Shown here: positions 23,762 to 36,460 of the stretch, in pieces
Layout of the letters: every line of letters starts with the position of its first letter
Position numbering within the stretch: position 1 is the first letter of the stretch
Source: Chelydra serpentina
Taxonomy: Eukaryota > Chordata > Testudines > Chelydridae
Length of the DNA: 64,000 bases
Assembly (NCBI GenBank): GCA_037349315.1
Contig: JBAIAC010000027.1
Span: forward strand, 12,901,501-12,965,500
Direction: 5' to 3'
Program-made: the position numbers and the translations under genes
The notes under the pieces: generated by a model
Seen by the model: only the letters and a program-made list of their open reading frames with translations
Databases searched by the model: none
What the model was told of the DNA's origin: nothing

Positions 23762-26031
23762 GACCCCTCTCTGCAAACTGATGATGTGGAGAGGGATTGA
23801 GACCTAATGCTTGTTTACAGAATCGACTTGTAACCCCGTCGTATCTAGAACAAGCCAGACATCAAAAAACCTGTTTCTCTGCTATTAATGGATTTGTTAG
23901 AGATACACCATCAGAACTTTAGATTTTCAGGCATCTCTTTTCAGTATCGAACATGAAGAATACCACCTACCTAGCTTGCCCATGCTCCAACACATTCCTT
24001 ATTGGCAGAGATTGTGTTTCAATAACATGCATCATGCTGCCAACATTTCAAATGGTCCGTGGCTTCAGGAGACTGGAAAAATATAATAAAGGTAAATTTC
24101 AAATCAGTATGTGCTTTTACTATTAAGGGGACTCAGCATGTCATCCTACAATATTTTTCGTAGTTGTAGATCATCTCAGCTAGAAAGCCAAAGATGATTA
24201 TTGGACTTCTTACTTGAGAAAGGAAAGCAAAATTTGGCCCTTATTGTCTGTTACCATCATACTCGAGAGAGTTGTCTCAAGAATCGTGATCAAAGTTTCT
24301 AGACCACACTTTTTTTTTATGGCTATTGAGTTAATCCTGCAATCTTTTAAAAGCAACAGAGAACCCATTTCAGGTTAAGATTCTAATTCCATAGCCCTTA
24401 CTCAAATTAGTTCCTCAGAGTTTACACCGTGGTATCTGTTATGTCGCACAATTTTTCAAATGGGGGTTGTACCATATAAGTTATTTACACTGTTTGACAT
24501 TGTACAGTTTAATTAACATGATAACATCCTGTTTCTCAAATATTTTCTCAAAGCATAGAAAAAGGAGCTAGAGTTAAGCTTGTATGTGCAACGTGAACTC
24601 CTGCATTTCCTCTTTTGAGTGTTTATCCATGCAACCACAACCTTAATCTTTATCTCAAGCAATACATAATCAGTTGCTGAGGGTGTTTGGTTAATACACC
24701 ATCAGAACTTTAGATATATAAGAGGCTTAGTTGGTTAAAAAAAGCCTCTGAGTGGGTATGGCTGGATTATGTTTGACAGGTAGTGGTTGTTATTGACAGA
24801 TGCTTCCCCCCCATTGTAACAGAAGCAGCTCCATAGACCACATTAACAGAGGATTTCATCAGTATTTAGAGCACAATTTTGTAGCAGTATAATCACCCGG
24901 AAAAGATTTTCCACAGAATTCACGTTTTGACACTCCATGGTTTACAAAGCTCGCTGGACACTGATGCAATTAATAGAGCTTAAGAGTTGGTTAAATGATT
25001 TGTGATTTTTTTGTTGTTTTCAAGTTATTATTTGAGTTCATGGAACTTCTCCACTCAGAGCACAGGAAGCCATTTTTTATAAGCAAGAGCCTTTTACATC
25101 AACTGTGAGGCTGAAAATGAATATTTTCATTCCGCAGAAGGACAGAGATGACGGCTTCAAAAGAAATAGAAAAGGTAAGACTTGAAAGGTAATAATTACT
25201 TTTGAATTTATAATTTTTTTAAAAGATAAGTCTTTGGGTGGGCTAGACAGGGGTTTTAAATTGTTTTGTTACAATCAGACTAATTCAGCTGTCACAAAAA
25301 TGGAAGGAAGGGAGAGTAAACAAGATAAATACAACTTTCCTATACTAAAAGCAATGTGCTGCGGAGAGATCACGGATCTAGAAAGCCTTGCCCACAGGAA
25401 CACCAAGCAGTTAGGGAAACTTTGAAGTTTAGTTCAAATCAATCACTGAAGAGGGACATTTAATACCGGACTAGAGAAAGCACTGGAAATATATCCCCTA
25501 AGGAAGCGCATCGGCCAGGTGCAATAGATTACTGTCAGTGCATCCCAGACTTTTTAGGTTCTCCAGCTATGCCCATTATCGTGACAAATGGCAGTTGGGC
25601 CTTTTCCCAGGCTTCAGCTGAACTAATCAGTACCTGATGACTCTGATGAAGTCACATGGGCTGTAATATGGAATTGATCTTGGAGGACACCCGGGTTAGG
25701 AGACAGCCAAGATCCACGGTGTCTGAGAACTGGCACAGATGAGTCAGAGACAGGGAACAAACAACACCGGGACCTGTCACTGTGGTCGATCAAGACAAAA
25801 GAAAGAATGCCAACCGCCAGCCAAAGACAGAGTACGGTTACTTGGGAACCACAGGAGAAGACACAGACCTAAAATACAGTAGGTCTTGTCCCCATACTTC
25901 GCCATTCTACATTGAGTTTATATAAATTTTAGTTTATATGTACTAGCAAACTGAATAAAGGAGGGAATTCTTCATTAAAGCGGTAAATTGATCCCATTTG
26001 GTTTATTAGTAGACAGACACTGAAAAGATTC
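23762..26031. other. Intergenic DNA with a 22-bp direct repeat pair
   Basis: ATACACCATCAGAACTTTAGAT-type 22-mer occurs identically at 23903-23924 and 24694-24715. No gene or named transposon recognised. Confidence 0.5.
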
Positions 26032-26039
26032 AATTGGGC

Positions 26040-26156
26040 TAGGGTGACCAGATGCGGGAACCTAAAAATCGGGACTTGTCCTAGGGGGATGGCCCTCCCG
26101 CCGGACTTGTTCAGCAAAAAACAAAACAAAACAGAGGAAGCCGTCTGGTCACCCTA
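26040..26156. mobile_element. hAT-type MITE, TAGGGTGACCAG ends, divergent interior
   Basis: 117 bases with TAGGGTGACCAGA / TCTGGTCACCCTA ends and a perfect 8-bp duplication AATTGGGC (26032-26039, 26157-26164). The interior (CGGGACTTGTCCTAGGGGG, then an AAAACAAAAC run) differs from the copies at 152 and 6948, so it is a second subfamily mobilised through the same ends. Confidence 0.88.
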
Positions 26157-26371
26157 AATTGGGCTGACAATAAGGAAAATAGATAAGGGAGATCAGGACA
26201 ATACAAAAAATCACCCCTGAATAGTACTGGTAGACAACTATAACATGAAATCAAGAAATCTATGAGCTATTCCTGAACTGTAACAAGGCAGAGGACATCA
26301 GATTTTCCAAGACAGTGGTAAAATGTCTGTTCTATTGCAGCTCTTGTACCACTTCCATCACTGAGGAATAT

Positions 26372-26690
26372 GAATGCTTTAGTTATTTGTATTACAATAG
26401 CATCTAGAGCCATCAACCAAGATTAAAACCATTTTGTGGTAGGGACCATTCACAGAAAATTCCTTCCCCAAAGAAGGGCTCACCAGCCCACCAACAGAAG
26501 ACACAGACCAGATCAGAGGAGAAGCAGGGGCATGGAGAGGTGAAGTGACTTGCCCAAGGTCATACAGCACATCGGTGACAGAGCCCAGATGTCCTGACAC
26601 CCTTTCCGCTAGACAATGCCACCTCTCAGAGTGACAAGCAGGGCTTGAACTCAGAACCTTCAGTACCAAAGCACAGGATTTCCACCACTT
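26372..26690 (-). mobile_element. Long reverse copy of the MIR-like SINE
   Basis: Starts TTTGTATTACAATAGCATCT and continues to GTGAAGTGACTTGCCCAAGG, ACAGAGCCCAGATGTCCTGAC and CGCTAGACAATGCCACCTCTC, which is the reverse complement of the SINE tail, body and tRNA-derived head. The same order is seen at 46100. Confidence 0.75.
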
Positions 26691-28263
26691 GACCTAAAGG
26701 AGTAACTCCATTAGCTGGAAGAAGTAGCAGGCAGCTGTCTGCTGTGGACCAACCATGGGGGTGCGGGGGGAGGACACAACACACTAGATTAACTATTACA
26801 CAAGCAGGTGTGACTTAGGAAAGAAATAACCTGTTCCCATTTTCAGTTCATATTCTTGCCCCAAGCATTGTCTCAAATTTGAGCTGGTTACATAACAACT
26901 AGAAGTGTAGCTGTATGAATAAAGCTATCACTTTCCCAAAATGGAGAGCTATGAATTCCCACTTGAAGTTCTTAAAGAATTAGGATTCAACACAAAATGC
27001 ACCATTTCATGAGACAGACACATGCTAAGTTATCAGCTATGCAAGTCTGCCCTTGTATTAGAAATTCAATATGGTGACAGGATCTAGGGAAAGAGAAAAA
27101 CCACACTTCCCAACCCTATATTGATAAGGGTGTTTAAAAGTCAAGATTATTGATAGTAGAGTTAAGCTCTGCCTTCAGTGGAGTAGAAGACTTGGGTTTC
27201 CCATACAGTCCTTTAGCCTTCAAGCTGTGATAATACTTGGCACATTTATATAGCATTTTCTTTCAGAAGGATTCTAAACAACTCTGCACAAATACAAATA
27301 TGTTATAAAAATCAAACAATTGTTCTGCATGAATAAATTTTAGTTATATATTTTCTGAACAAATTGTTTTTTGTTGTCAGCAGACCAGGCATTTTCAGAA
27401 CAATATATAATGCCTTGCATTGCTCAGGAGACAAAATAAAATAGTTTCATAGCAGAGGGAGAGATCTGAAAAAGGTTTCATACATTTATCCAGTTTCCAG
27501 TGGTAGCCAGTGAGTTAAGAATAGCAAGTGCAGTTGCAGTACGTTTGAGTTAGTGAACTGTGTGATGAGGTCATTCATGCAGTTTCCCTCTTAACTCTCT
27601 TCTAACTTTCCCTGTTCACTCTTTACTCAACAGGGAGAATAAAAGCAGCTAGTAGACACTCTACCATCAGGGCAACTGAGATATTGCCCCACTCACGAGA
27701 GAAAGAATATCGGAGTCAGAGCAATGTACCTTTGTCTTCATTCAAATTCTACGCATTATTCACAAAATGTAATTGTTACGAATAGTTCTTTTAGATGAAG
27801 GATTGATGTGGATGTGCCTGTGTCACTGTAGGATGTTACATGAGCTTCTTCCAGTAGGGTGCCCCAAAGCCACAGCAGAAGCAGTTCATCATTCCCAACA
27901 CTGCAGTAAAGGGTATTTCCAAAAGTGCCTTAACTAATAAGCAGATATAGGACTAAGGCAAGTTAAGTCCCACGTTACAACTGCCTGACTGCATGGCCCA
28001 AAAAGTTTCATTAAATTTAAATGCAAAACAGTCTACAGGAATCTGCAACTGTTGAGATGGCGCTAGGAGACCGGCAATGATGCAGCAGCTGGAATAAAGA
28101 TATCTGCAATGGCTATCTGCAGATGAAAGGCAACTAGGAGATGGGGTATGAATGTACTAGTTATTCCTCTGAAAGGACATGGCCCTGAAGACCACAGAGG
28201 CTACTGGGTTTCCAGATCAACAACATATCAAAAGGGATTTTGCAGAAGCCTGGCAAACTGACA
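26691..28263. other. Unclassified intergenic DNA
   Basis: At 27228-27295 ATAATACTTGGCACATTTAT followed by CAGAAGGATTCTAAACAACTC resembles a SINE-like repeat scrap. Otherwise nothing recognised. Confidence 0.45.
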
Positions 28264-28271
28264 TCCATAAA

Positions 28272-28379
28272 TAAAGCCCTGCGCAGATACAAAATTTGTA
28301 TCCGCATCCGATCCGCAAACACAGCCCGCATCTACATCTGTAGATACAAAGCAGATATCCGCAGATTTGCAGAGCTCTG
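28272..28379. mobile_element. 108-bp hAT MITE (AAAGCCCTGCGCAG ends)
   Basis: Perfect 8-bp duplication TCCATAAA at 28264-28271 and 28380-28387. Ends AGCCCTGC / GCAGAGCTCT are imperfect inverted repeats. The interior contains CCGCATCCGATCCGC and GCAGATATCCGCAGATTTGC motifs. Non-coding. Confidence 0.85.
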
Positions 28380-28387
28380 TCCATAAA

Positions 28388-29650
28388 GAGTAAAGGAAAT
28401 GCTTTGCCCCATGGAGAACACAGTGCGCGGCCCTCTTTCTCTTCCCATAGTGATTTTTCTGGGGAGGCCAATGGGGGATTTTTAGATACAGCTCTCCCGT
28501 TCCTCCACATTCCTGTTGTTGGGAGCAGCTTCTGATTGCAGCCTTGTTAGGACACTCAGGGTTCAGGACAGCTGCCTGTCTCAGTACCACTCTCCCCCAG
28601 CGATCTGGAAACGTGACAGCCTGAAGCTCCGGCAGGCGTGTGGGAGGCTATGGGTAGATTTTTGCTAACAGGCTTTTACAAAACCTACCATGGTGTGCTG
28701 CTCAAGCACATCCGCTCAATCAGATAGCTGCCTAGAAGGCAAAGGAAATGTTATGGCAAACTGTGACAGGACTGCAAATGGCTTATGAGCAGAAAAAAGG
28801 CAGGGGAGGAGGCTAAATGCCCCATGAATATTCATTAGAAGTAGTAATTTTGACCAGCTCTGCTTTGAATGTGGCATATGCTGAAGTTATTTAACTGCAG
28901 ATCCTTAGTCACCTAAGGCAATAGGTAAAATTGCACATGCCACCCTTGTAATTACATTGACTTCAGATAATTTAACAGGGCCCCTTGTCGGTCGCTATTA
29001 CCATGGAGTAGCAGTGCCGGGGAGTGGCAGGGGACAATGAACGTCTTCCGTTGTCCTAAGCCATGCCCTGGGGTCAGCAGAAGAGTGGCTTTAGAGCTAG
29101 AACAAAAGACAGTCCAATGCACTTATTGTCTGGAAGGAAGTTGTGCAAATGTCCTCCAAGGGTGAGAGAATGGAAGGGAGCAGAACAGGATTCTGAAGGC
29201 TGCTAGTGCCTTGCCCTGGGAAGACATGGAGGTACATTCTATTTGTGAATAATTATTCCTACGTTCTCTTCTCTTCGCCGCAAAACTAAAGCTATAACAA
29301 GCCTGAACTCCTCCGCATAAGGGAACCTACAGTAAAGTGAGCTGATTAAAATGATATCATGACATTTGGAGGGAGACGTGCACACACGTCAGAAATACCC
29401 ATCCTACATTAATCTGACAGCACCAATTTTAAGCCAAGCTTCCCGACCCATTTTCAGCAATGTTTTTAGGCAGAGAACTCCTGCAATCAGCATTTAAACT
29501 TATTGTATGACTGCCCGCATGGACATATATGCAGGCACATATTTTACTCAAGTAGAATATACACATCCAAAAAGGAAGAAAAGAAGAGGAAAAGAAGAGG
29601 AAAAGAAAGGTAATGGGCAACTGGCTCCTATTTCTGCTCCATGCTATGGC
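28388..29650. other. Unclassified intergenic DNA
   Basis: A purine tract with AAAAGAAGAGG duplicated lies at 29579-29610. The 120- and 97-codon minus-strand frames at 28217-28590 overlap the hAT MITE and lack any family match. Confidence 0.45.
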
Positions 29651-29822
29651 CCAGTTTTAAGGTTAAGGTTTTTAGCAGGGAACAAGTATCTTTGTTAGCG
29701 ATCCCTGAGTTGCCTTCAACACAATGGCAAGACTTCCAAGGTTTACCTGACGAAACGAGAAAGAAGTGTATTTCAGAGCAGATGTAAATATCATGACGTG
29801 TGGCAGAGTAATTAATCACTTC
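29651..29822 (+). repeat. Unclassified dispersed repeat, copy A
   Basis: Contains CTTCCAAGGTTTACCTGAC followed about 60 bases later by GAGTAATTAAT. Matches the segment at 36302-36460 in the same order and orientation. No known family recognised. Confidence 0.6.
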
Positions 29823-30530
29823 TACTGAAACAGACTAGAATCCTTGAGTAGGTGGCCAGAAATGAAAGTTTTTCCTCATTTCAGAAGCTGCAGGTCATCA
29901 ATTTTAAGAGACACATTTGTAATAGGTTTAACACAGAAAGGCACTGTTCTTAAAAAAAAAAATCTGCTACTAGAGATGTACATAGTCTGATGCAGCTGCA
30001 TCAGACTGATTTTTAGAGGTGACCTAGCGAGTCCTGCTCCTAGACAGTTCTAGTGCCCTCTAGAACCTGGATAGATAACTTTCAGATATTTTGCATATTT
30101 CATGAGTTGATGCATCTTGGGTCTATCAACTCAAGGGGCTTGGTGCAAGCAGTTGTGCAAGTTTTTCTCTTTTCTGCCATAAGATAACTTTGACTTCCAA
30201 CACAAACTATGAAGTGAGTTTTAGGTGTGCAAGTAGGTTAACATCTCTTTAGCCAGAAGTGTTGCCCGGAGGCTGGATGTAACACCCTATATACCTATCA
30301 GAAAGGCCCAAGAACAGAAAGGAAACACTCCTTACTCTAAAGAAACACCCATATTGAGAAAAATTAAAATTAAAAATACCAAATAGGCTGAAAAATCTGA
30401 TAGGGTGCATCTTAAAGCAATATTGGTGCATCGTAGAAGCCTGTGCATGATTTCTTTTAACATGGGACAGCTGATGTGCCTACAGCGACCACACAATCAT
30501 GATAAGTTGGAAGTCTGGGGCCCAGTGTCA
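29823..30530. other. Intergenic DNA with a 24-bp perfect palindrome
   Basis: 29984-30007 is a perfect palindrome with half-site AGTCTGATGCAG. Nothing else recognised. Confidence 0.5.
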
Positions 30531-30865
30531 GGGAAAGTCCGAGACGACGGGAGATCTCCATTTGCTGCAGCCTTCATCCACTTTCACAGCCATTGAGGTC
30601 CAAGGACCCTCTTCCACCTGATCCACTGTTGAGGACTTGGGGGATTGGACCACGCTTTGCCCGGGACCTCCCCTCAGACCGGTTTGCCTTGGGAGACCCT
30701 ATCAGGAACATGACACTCCTGACAACTTAGCTCTTAGGATCACTGGAACACACAAGCCCCTTCACCACAACAAGGTGATGGTCCCCAGAGAGGAATACTG
30801 GTGCAAGATAACAGCAAAAACCCTTGTAGGCATTAACTTTTTAACAATAGTACAATGCCAATGAT
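30531..30865 (+). repeat. Possible LINE-derived remnant
   Basis: CCTTGGGAGACCCTATCAGG followed by CACAAGCCCCTTCACCACAA and CAAGGTGATGG resembles a conserved non-LTR retrotransposon segment seen in vertebrate genomes. A 75-codon frame (30637-30864) spans it. Family assignment is a weak inference. Confidence 0.35.
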
Positions 30866-32310
30866 AGATTATACATCTGGGCTTTGGTTCCCTATGGAGG
30901 TTCATCAGTAAACTGTTTGTTCAGAATCTAATCACCACCCTAGGGGGAAAAATGCAAGGAATAGAGGCGAAGGATTTTATATTCAGACTTAACGGGAGAA
31001 AGAGGCTCAGTTGTGAAGAAAAAACAACTTTATTTAGGTGAGAAGTGGGCATATTAGGAACCATAATCCCTAAAGAAAAGTCTCTATATGTGGGACCAAT
31101 AGGAATGTCCTGCTTTGTCTTAGGGAAAAACTGAGGATGAGGAGTTCAAACTGGTGGTTTTGAGTTTTTGTAACAGAGGAATCATCTGTGGATGCTTAGG
31201 TCTCCCAAAGCAAAGAGACTTTAAGACTTAACCACCATCACATCAGACAGCATCTGTGTAGTGATTTGGATCATTACTGTACGATACTGCATTTTTAAAA
31301 AAGAAGAGATCCGTTTAAAAGGGACCATATCTTATCCCCATTGGGTTGACTTCCAAGATCAAGGAGCTCATGAATGAGCTACAGGGGAGAATGCAGTTAA
31401 GTAGTTTTAATCACTAAGTCACATAATACCATAGAGGAATCTATGTAGTCCATAAATAGCTACGCATGCTGTGAGCAACAGGGAGCTAATAGCCTCAGTG
31501 AAATTAAATGAATTAAAGCATGAAATTACACAACCGCACCTACACCTCTCTCAATCTCAGGACAAACTAGGAAAGGGTGAAGCCTGGATTCAGTGGAAAC
31601 TGCTTTACAATTTAAAGTGCTCAAATAACCCAGATACAAAACAATCCCTCGTGTTGAGAGACTAATGACAGGCTGTTGCAAAGCAGCATGGGGAGGCAAA
31701 CACACACACACAGGTGGTGGGTTAGTCTATTAAACAACGCTCCATGGAGCAGCCGGGGGAAGCGGATGAATCAACAGAATACACAGCCCAGTGCACTGCA
31801 ATCTGTGGAGGGGGGCGTAACCACAAACAGGTGGAATTTGTTACCAAGCCTGGTTGTGGATACACAAAACCTTCTTAACACACTCCATACCATTGCATTT
31901 TCCTCCCCCATCACTACTCCCTGCTACTTCTGTGCTACAAGCACTCCATAATTACCACCAATTTTCTCAGTAACCCAACCACACAAAAAAGTGTAATGGG
32001 AAACGGGCCAATTTACACAAGGAAATATAATGCCCATCAAGTAAAGCACAGCCTGTCTAAATACAAGATGGCCACTGAAAGGTACCTTTAGGGAAGCAGT
32101 TAGTGGAAAGTACAGATCTTCCCTGCAGGGCTATCTAGACAATAGACAATAATAGAAACTGAGGCCCTGTCCGTTATCACAATAGGTTTTAATCAACCCT
32201 TGGGAGAGGACTCAGTCACTCTGGATGACTATAGGAGGAAAGAATTTATTTACAGGTGTACAATATCCATTAAGACAAGTGACAATGTAATTCTCCACCC
32301 CAGTGCTTCA
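30866..32310. other. Unclassified intergenic DNA
   Basis: A short (AC)n patch lies at 31701-31712. No gene or named repeat recognised. Confidence 0.5.
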
Positions 32311-32450
32311 GGGTATGTCTTCACACCACACTAAGCATGGGTCTCTGTGACCCATACCTGCAGACTTGGTCTTTCCAAGCCCACATTTGAGCGTCCACAC
32401 TGCAGTGGAAAGCCAGGCTTCACAACTGGGCAGGCACCTCCATACTGTAC
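32311..32450. mobile_element. MITE end fragment (GGGTATGTCTTCACACC)
   Basis: Begins CAGGGTATGTCTTCACACCA, a diverged GGGTATGTCTACAC terminus, followed by CAGACTTGGTCTTTCCAAGCC and GAGCGTCCACACTGCAGTGG. The distal end is not found. Confidence 0.45.
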
Positions 32451-32973
32451 TACACAGACCCAAGGCGGAATCTCAAATTCAGATGCCATCCCAGCGAACC
32501 TCTCCTTCCATCTCCGTTTGATCAGAAACCTTGGTTAAGCCGAGTGCACAGGGCGTGCCAACAAACCCTCCATTGGGCTCTTCGTAGGGTAGAAGGGTTG
32601 AGGGCTCTGTTGGTTGTAATCAAGAGACAGTACCCTACTCAGTCTGGTTGCCACTGTGGTAAATTGCTAATCCCTCTTTGTTCTATTATATTCTAGCGGC
32701 TCACCTGCAACCTATCCAGCCATCTCATTTGTATGTTGTATTGAGCAACAAATACTATGTTAGGTTTCCCCATCAATGGACACTTTTTGCCCATGCTGTT
32801 GGACTAAGTGTCATTATCCTTCATTGCTCTCCTCGCCCACCTATCCTGTACTCATTGCCCCATTGCACACAGGAGAACTTCCATTTCATTTCACAGGGCA
32901 GCAAATGCTAAATATTTTTTGGCAGAGAGTTTTCTCGACAACTTTTAGGAAGCCTGTCTTCTGGTTTGAAATG
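32451..32973. other. Unclassified intergenic DNA
   Basis: Nothing recognised. Confidence 0.5.
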
Positions 32974-32981
32974 GTATAAGC

Positions 32982-33183
32982 CAGTGGTTCTCAAATTGTG
33001 GGTCGGGACCCCAAAGTGGGTCATAACCCCCTTTGAATGGGGTTGCCAAGGCTGGCTTAGACTTGTTGAGGCCCAGGGCAGAAGCCCGAGCCCCTCTGCC
33101 CAGGGCTGAAGCCAAAGCCCGAAGGCTTCAGCTCTGGGTGGTGGGGCTCAGATTGCAGCCCCCCTGAAGTTTGAGAACCCCTG
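32982..33183. mobile_element. hAT MITE (CAGTGGTTCTCAAATTG ends)
   Basis: 202 bases with CAGTGGTTCTCAAA / TTTGAGAACCCCTG inverted ends. Flanks GTATAAGC (32974-32981) and GTATAAAT (33184-33191) match at six of eight bases. The interior has GGGTCGGGACCCC and repeated CAGGGC(A/T)GAAGCC modules. Confidence 0.85.
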
Positions 33184-33191
33184 GTATAAAT

Positions 33192-35024
33192 TCAGTTTCA
33201 CAGTGGGACAGCCTTTTATAGCAGGCCTATGAATCCCTGAAAGGTTCATAATGGAAACACCAATACAACCTTAAATCAATACAGCACCCCGGGGGTACTT
33301 TTGTTACTTGATGTTCTGTAATATCAATGCTGCTGCTGAACTTATGGGATGACCTTGGGTACAAGTAACTTCAACTCTGTGGCTCAATTTACTCAGCTGT
33401 AACATGCCGATAACGTTCTGTACCTATCTTGCACACCTTTTAAGTTTCCAAGCCTTGGATTAAAAGTGGCATATAGTGTATGTGCCAGGGTCTGATTATC
33501 CATAACAGGAATCAGAATGGGAATGTAGTCTACAAGAGCCTCTCAAAATGAGCATTCTATTAATTTGCATTTGAGGCCAACTGAGTTAAATTCATTTGTA
33601 GGTGTTTGCCCTGTATAGCGATTTTTAAAAAAATGTTGATTGTTAAAACTGTGCCCATCCAATGCTCTTATAAGAATGTATGGAAGCCTACCACAGGAAA
33701 TTATGCCTTCCGGACTAAACAGGGATTTTATTACTTTTAGGCTACAGCATGAGGTAAAAATCCATCGCAAACTTATTGATTTCAACTAACTAAGTAGTCA
33801 CCAGCAATTGATATCAAGTGAAACACACTAACTGAGAATAAGTGGATGGAATGACAGGTCTTTGAATCCTGTTTAAAAACAAAATCCAACTGATTCCCAA
33901 ACAGAAATAATTGGAAACATTAATAAAATATGACATGGTATCTCTGTTTGTTATGTATCAATAGGTCATTTTTATATATTTAAAACATAGTTAAACAGCA
34001 AGGTAATTATAGCATTGCATTTCAGCAGAAATTTACACCCAAGCCTGAGGGCAAGTTAAATGGAATTGGACAAGTACTGAGCCAACACTGAGAAAAGGAG
34101 AACAATTTGATATGCAAGATGCAGTTTAAGTGATTTCAGCTTGTGCTTAATATAGAAGCTTAAAGCTTTGCTTACTTTCCTCCCCAAAAGATGGTAAATT
34201 AAAGGCCTCCATTTTATTAAAACATGCCCCTCTAACCTCCAGATGAAGCATCTGAGGGAGAAAAATGTAATTGTGAGGCAGAAGTCATCTTCCCTGCATG
34301 AGATCTACCCCATACGTTCAGGTTCAGGGAATTCTACTTGTCAATCTTCCTTGATATTTCATATAACTGGATACCAATTACGCTTAGCAATATTATTCAG
34401 GCCCATATTTAACTTGATTCCTAAGCAACTATTTGAAGTTCTTTGCTGCCCTTTTAATCTCCCAGGGTGTAAATACTGCAAAGAATAAAATTCTTATTCC
34501 AAATGATCTTTCTCTCTCACATCCAGAGATTTTGCCATTAATATTTAAGGTTGCAGGAATAGTTTTACCTGGGTTGCTTACTAATAACATGATGTTACCC
34601 ACATACAGAAGTAAGTTATGCAGCTGGGTACCCACTCCCATACCCAGTTTAGCTTCTCTCTGCTTCTGAAAAAGACCTAAACACTCATACCTCATCTAGA
34701 ATTTATTTAGAACTGGTGTGTTCTTTGAAACAGGCGTGCTAGTTGGTAGGACAGTAACCTTGAATCACAAGTAAATTCACCACAATTGAATTAGAAACAA
34801 ACTTGACATCTCTACACACAGTGTCAAAAATATTTCAGTAGCACTTCCCACTGCTGGATGTGTTCAGACAGTTCCTCATCAGCTGCCATTTGGCGCAACC
34901 ATTTCAGATCTCAGGTGAAGTGAGATGTGAAGATGTAAACTTAGGACGGTTTTAAAAGAGAGTTCAATTTGACATTTAAAGTAATTGTTTATTGCCATTT
35001 AAAGTAGGTTACATTTGTAATTTT
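33192..35024. other. Unclassified AT-rich intergenic DNA
   Basis: No gene or named repeat recognised in 1.8 kb. Confidence 0.5.
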
Positions 35025-35262
35025 GGCCCTGAGCCTCCAATGAACTCCATAGAAGTGGAATCCTGTATCCATACCTGGCCCCATTTGATTAAATTTAGTT
35101 CTACCTGTACAAAGCACAATCCTGCACAGAGACCTTACAGGGTATATCTACACAGCAAAGCTAAATCCATGAAACCCAACTCTGGCTGCAGGGCTGTTTC
35201 ATTGCTGTTTAGACTTCCAAGTTTGGGCTGGAGCCTGGGCCTCATTTACATGTGTGGTTCCT
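35025..35262. repeat. Palindromic fragment followed by a MITE fragment
   Basis: 35025-35095 (GGCCCTGAGCCTCCAATGAAC, TCCATAGAAGTGG) is a decayed palindromic-family scrap. 35139-35255 begins AGGGTATATCTACACAGC and contains GGGCTGTTTCATTGCTGTTTAGAC and GGGCTGGAGCCTGGGCC, one side of a GGGTATGTCTACAC-type MITE. Confidence 0.5.
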
Positions 35263-36301
35263 CTTAATTTTTTTTAATGGTCTAGTTTAAAAATAGCATT
35301 TTGCAGATAAGGGCAACATACAACATATTTTTTTAACTTGGGCACATAAAGTTTGGCACCAAATCCATAGTTAAGCCCTTAAATATGTGGCCAGCTTTTC
35401 AGAGGTGCAGCTCAAAGAGCAGCAAAAGTCACTGATCTGTAGCTGTAACTTACAGCCCTCCAGAAGCTGGAGAACTCAGCTGACAAGGTTTGAATGTCTG
35501 AGACAGCTATGCTATGCCATCAAGAGGGAACACAGAACATCTGGGGTTCTGAATATAGTTTGCACAGTATGTTGCGAGCAGTGAAATTCCAAACTTAAGC
35601 CATGTGAACATGGAAGTCCTTAATAAAGACGTAAAGAGGAGCTTAAGTAGCACATTTGGCCCTCCACAGAAATGAATTTTACCCACTGTGAATACCTATA
35701 ATAAATCCTTAATAAGTGTATGCCCTTTAGCTATGGTTTTAGCATGATTTATCTATGGATAACAGAGTTATTCTTTAATCTTAAACCACCAGATCTTGAG
35801 CTGCTCTAGCTCCGTTGACTTCATTGCCCATTTATATTAGCTGAGGATCTGATCCACTATTTCCACATCCAAGGTCTTGCTAAGCACGATTTAAAAAATT
35901 CTAGGGAAGATATTGCCAGAGATAAACCCAGTTTGTGAATTCGGGGTTTTGAACAAGCCTTTTTTGTTTGAAAGCTATGCCATTTAACACTAGAAAGCCA
36001 TACTCATCAGTCTAACAGAGCGCAGAGTCAGTGATCTGATTAGGAGATACTCCGGACAAGTCTTTTGAGATTCGTGGTTGCATACATTTCAGACACTGCC
36101 CACTCTCACAATCAGTCCTCTCGAGCTCTCCTCCTGGATCACATGCCCACTTCAAGTCGTAGTTGAGGTGTCTACATTTCTATAAGCCTAATTACCCTGA
36201 GGAGAATGGATTTCTTCTGTGACCTCAGAAGAGTGATGTGTTAAAGATTTACTCCCTTTACCATTCCTGCTGCATGATCCTGGTGATGCTGTTTGAAGGA
36301 G
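35263..36301. other. Unclassified intergenic DNA
   Basis: Nothing recognised. Confidence 0.5.
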
Positions 36302-36460
36302 GGGCTTTTTCATTTGGAAAGATATATTTGCCTGCAATTCCTGAATTGCCTAAAAACACTGACAGATCTTCCAAGGTTTACCTGACACCCTGAGTGAACA
36401 CACTATTTCATGACAGACCTATCAGGGTGAGGGGGGAAGCTGGAGGAGTAATTAATTTTT
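36302..36460 (+). repeat. Unclassified dispersed repeat, copy B
   Basis: Contains CTTCCAAGGTTTACCTGAC and GGAGTAATTAAT as in 29651-29822, plus an upstream TATATTTGCCTGCAATTCCTGA that aligns with TATCTTTGTTAGCGATCCCTGA of copy A. Diverged outside the 19-bp core. Confidence 0.6.
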
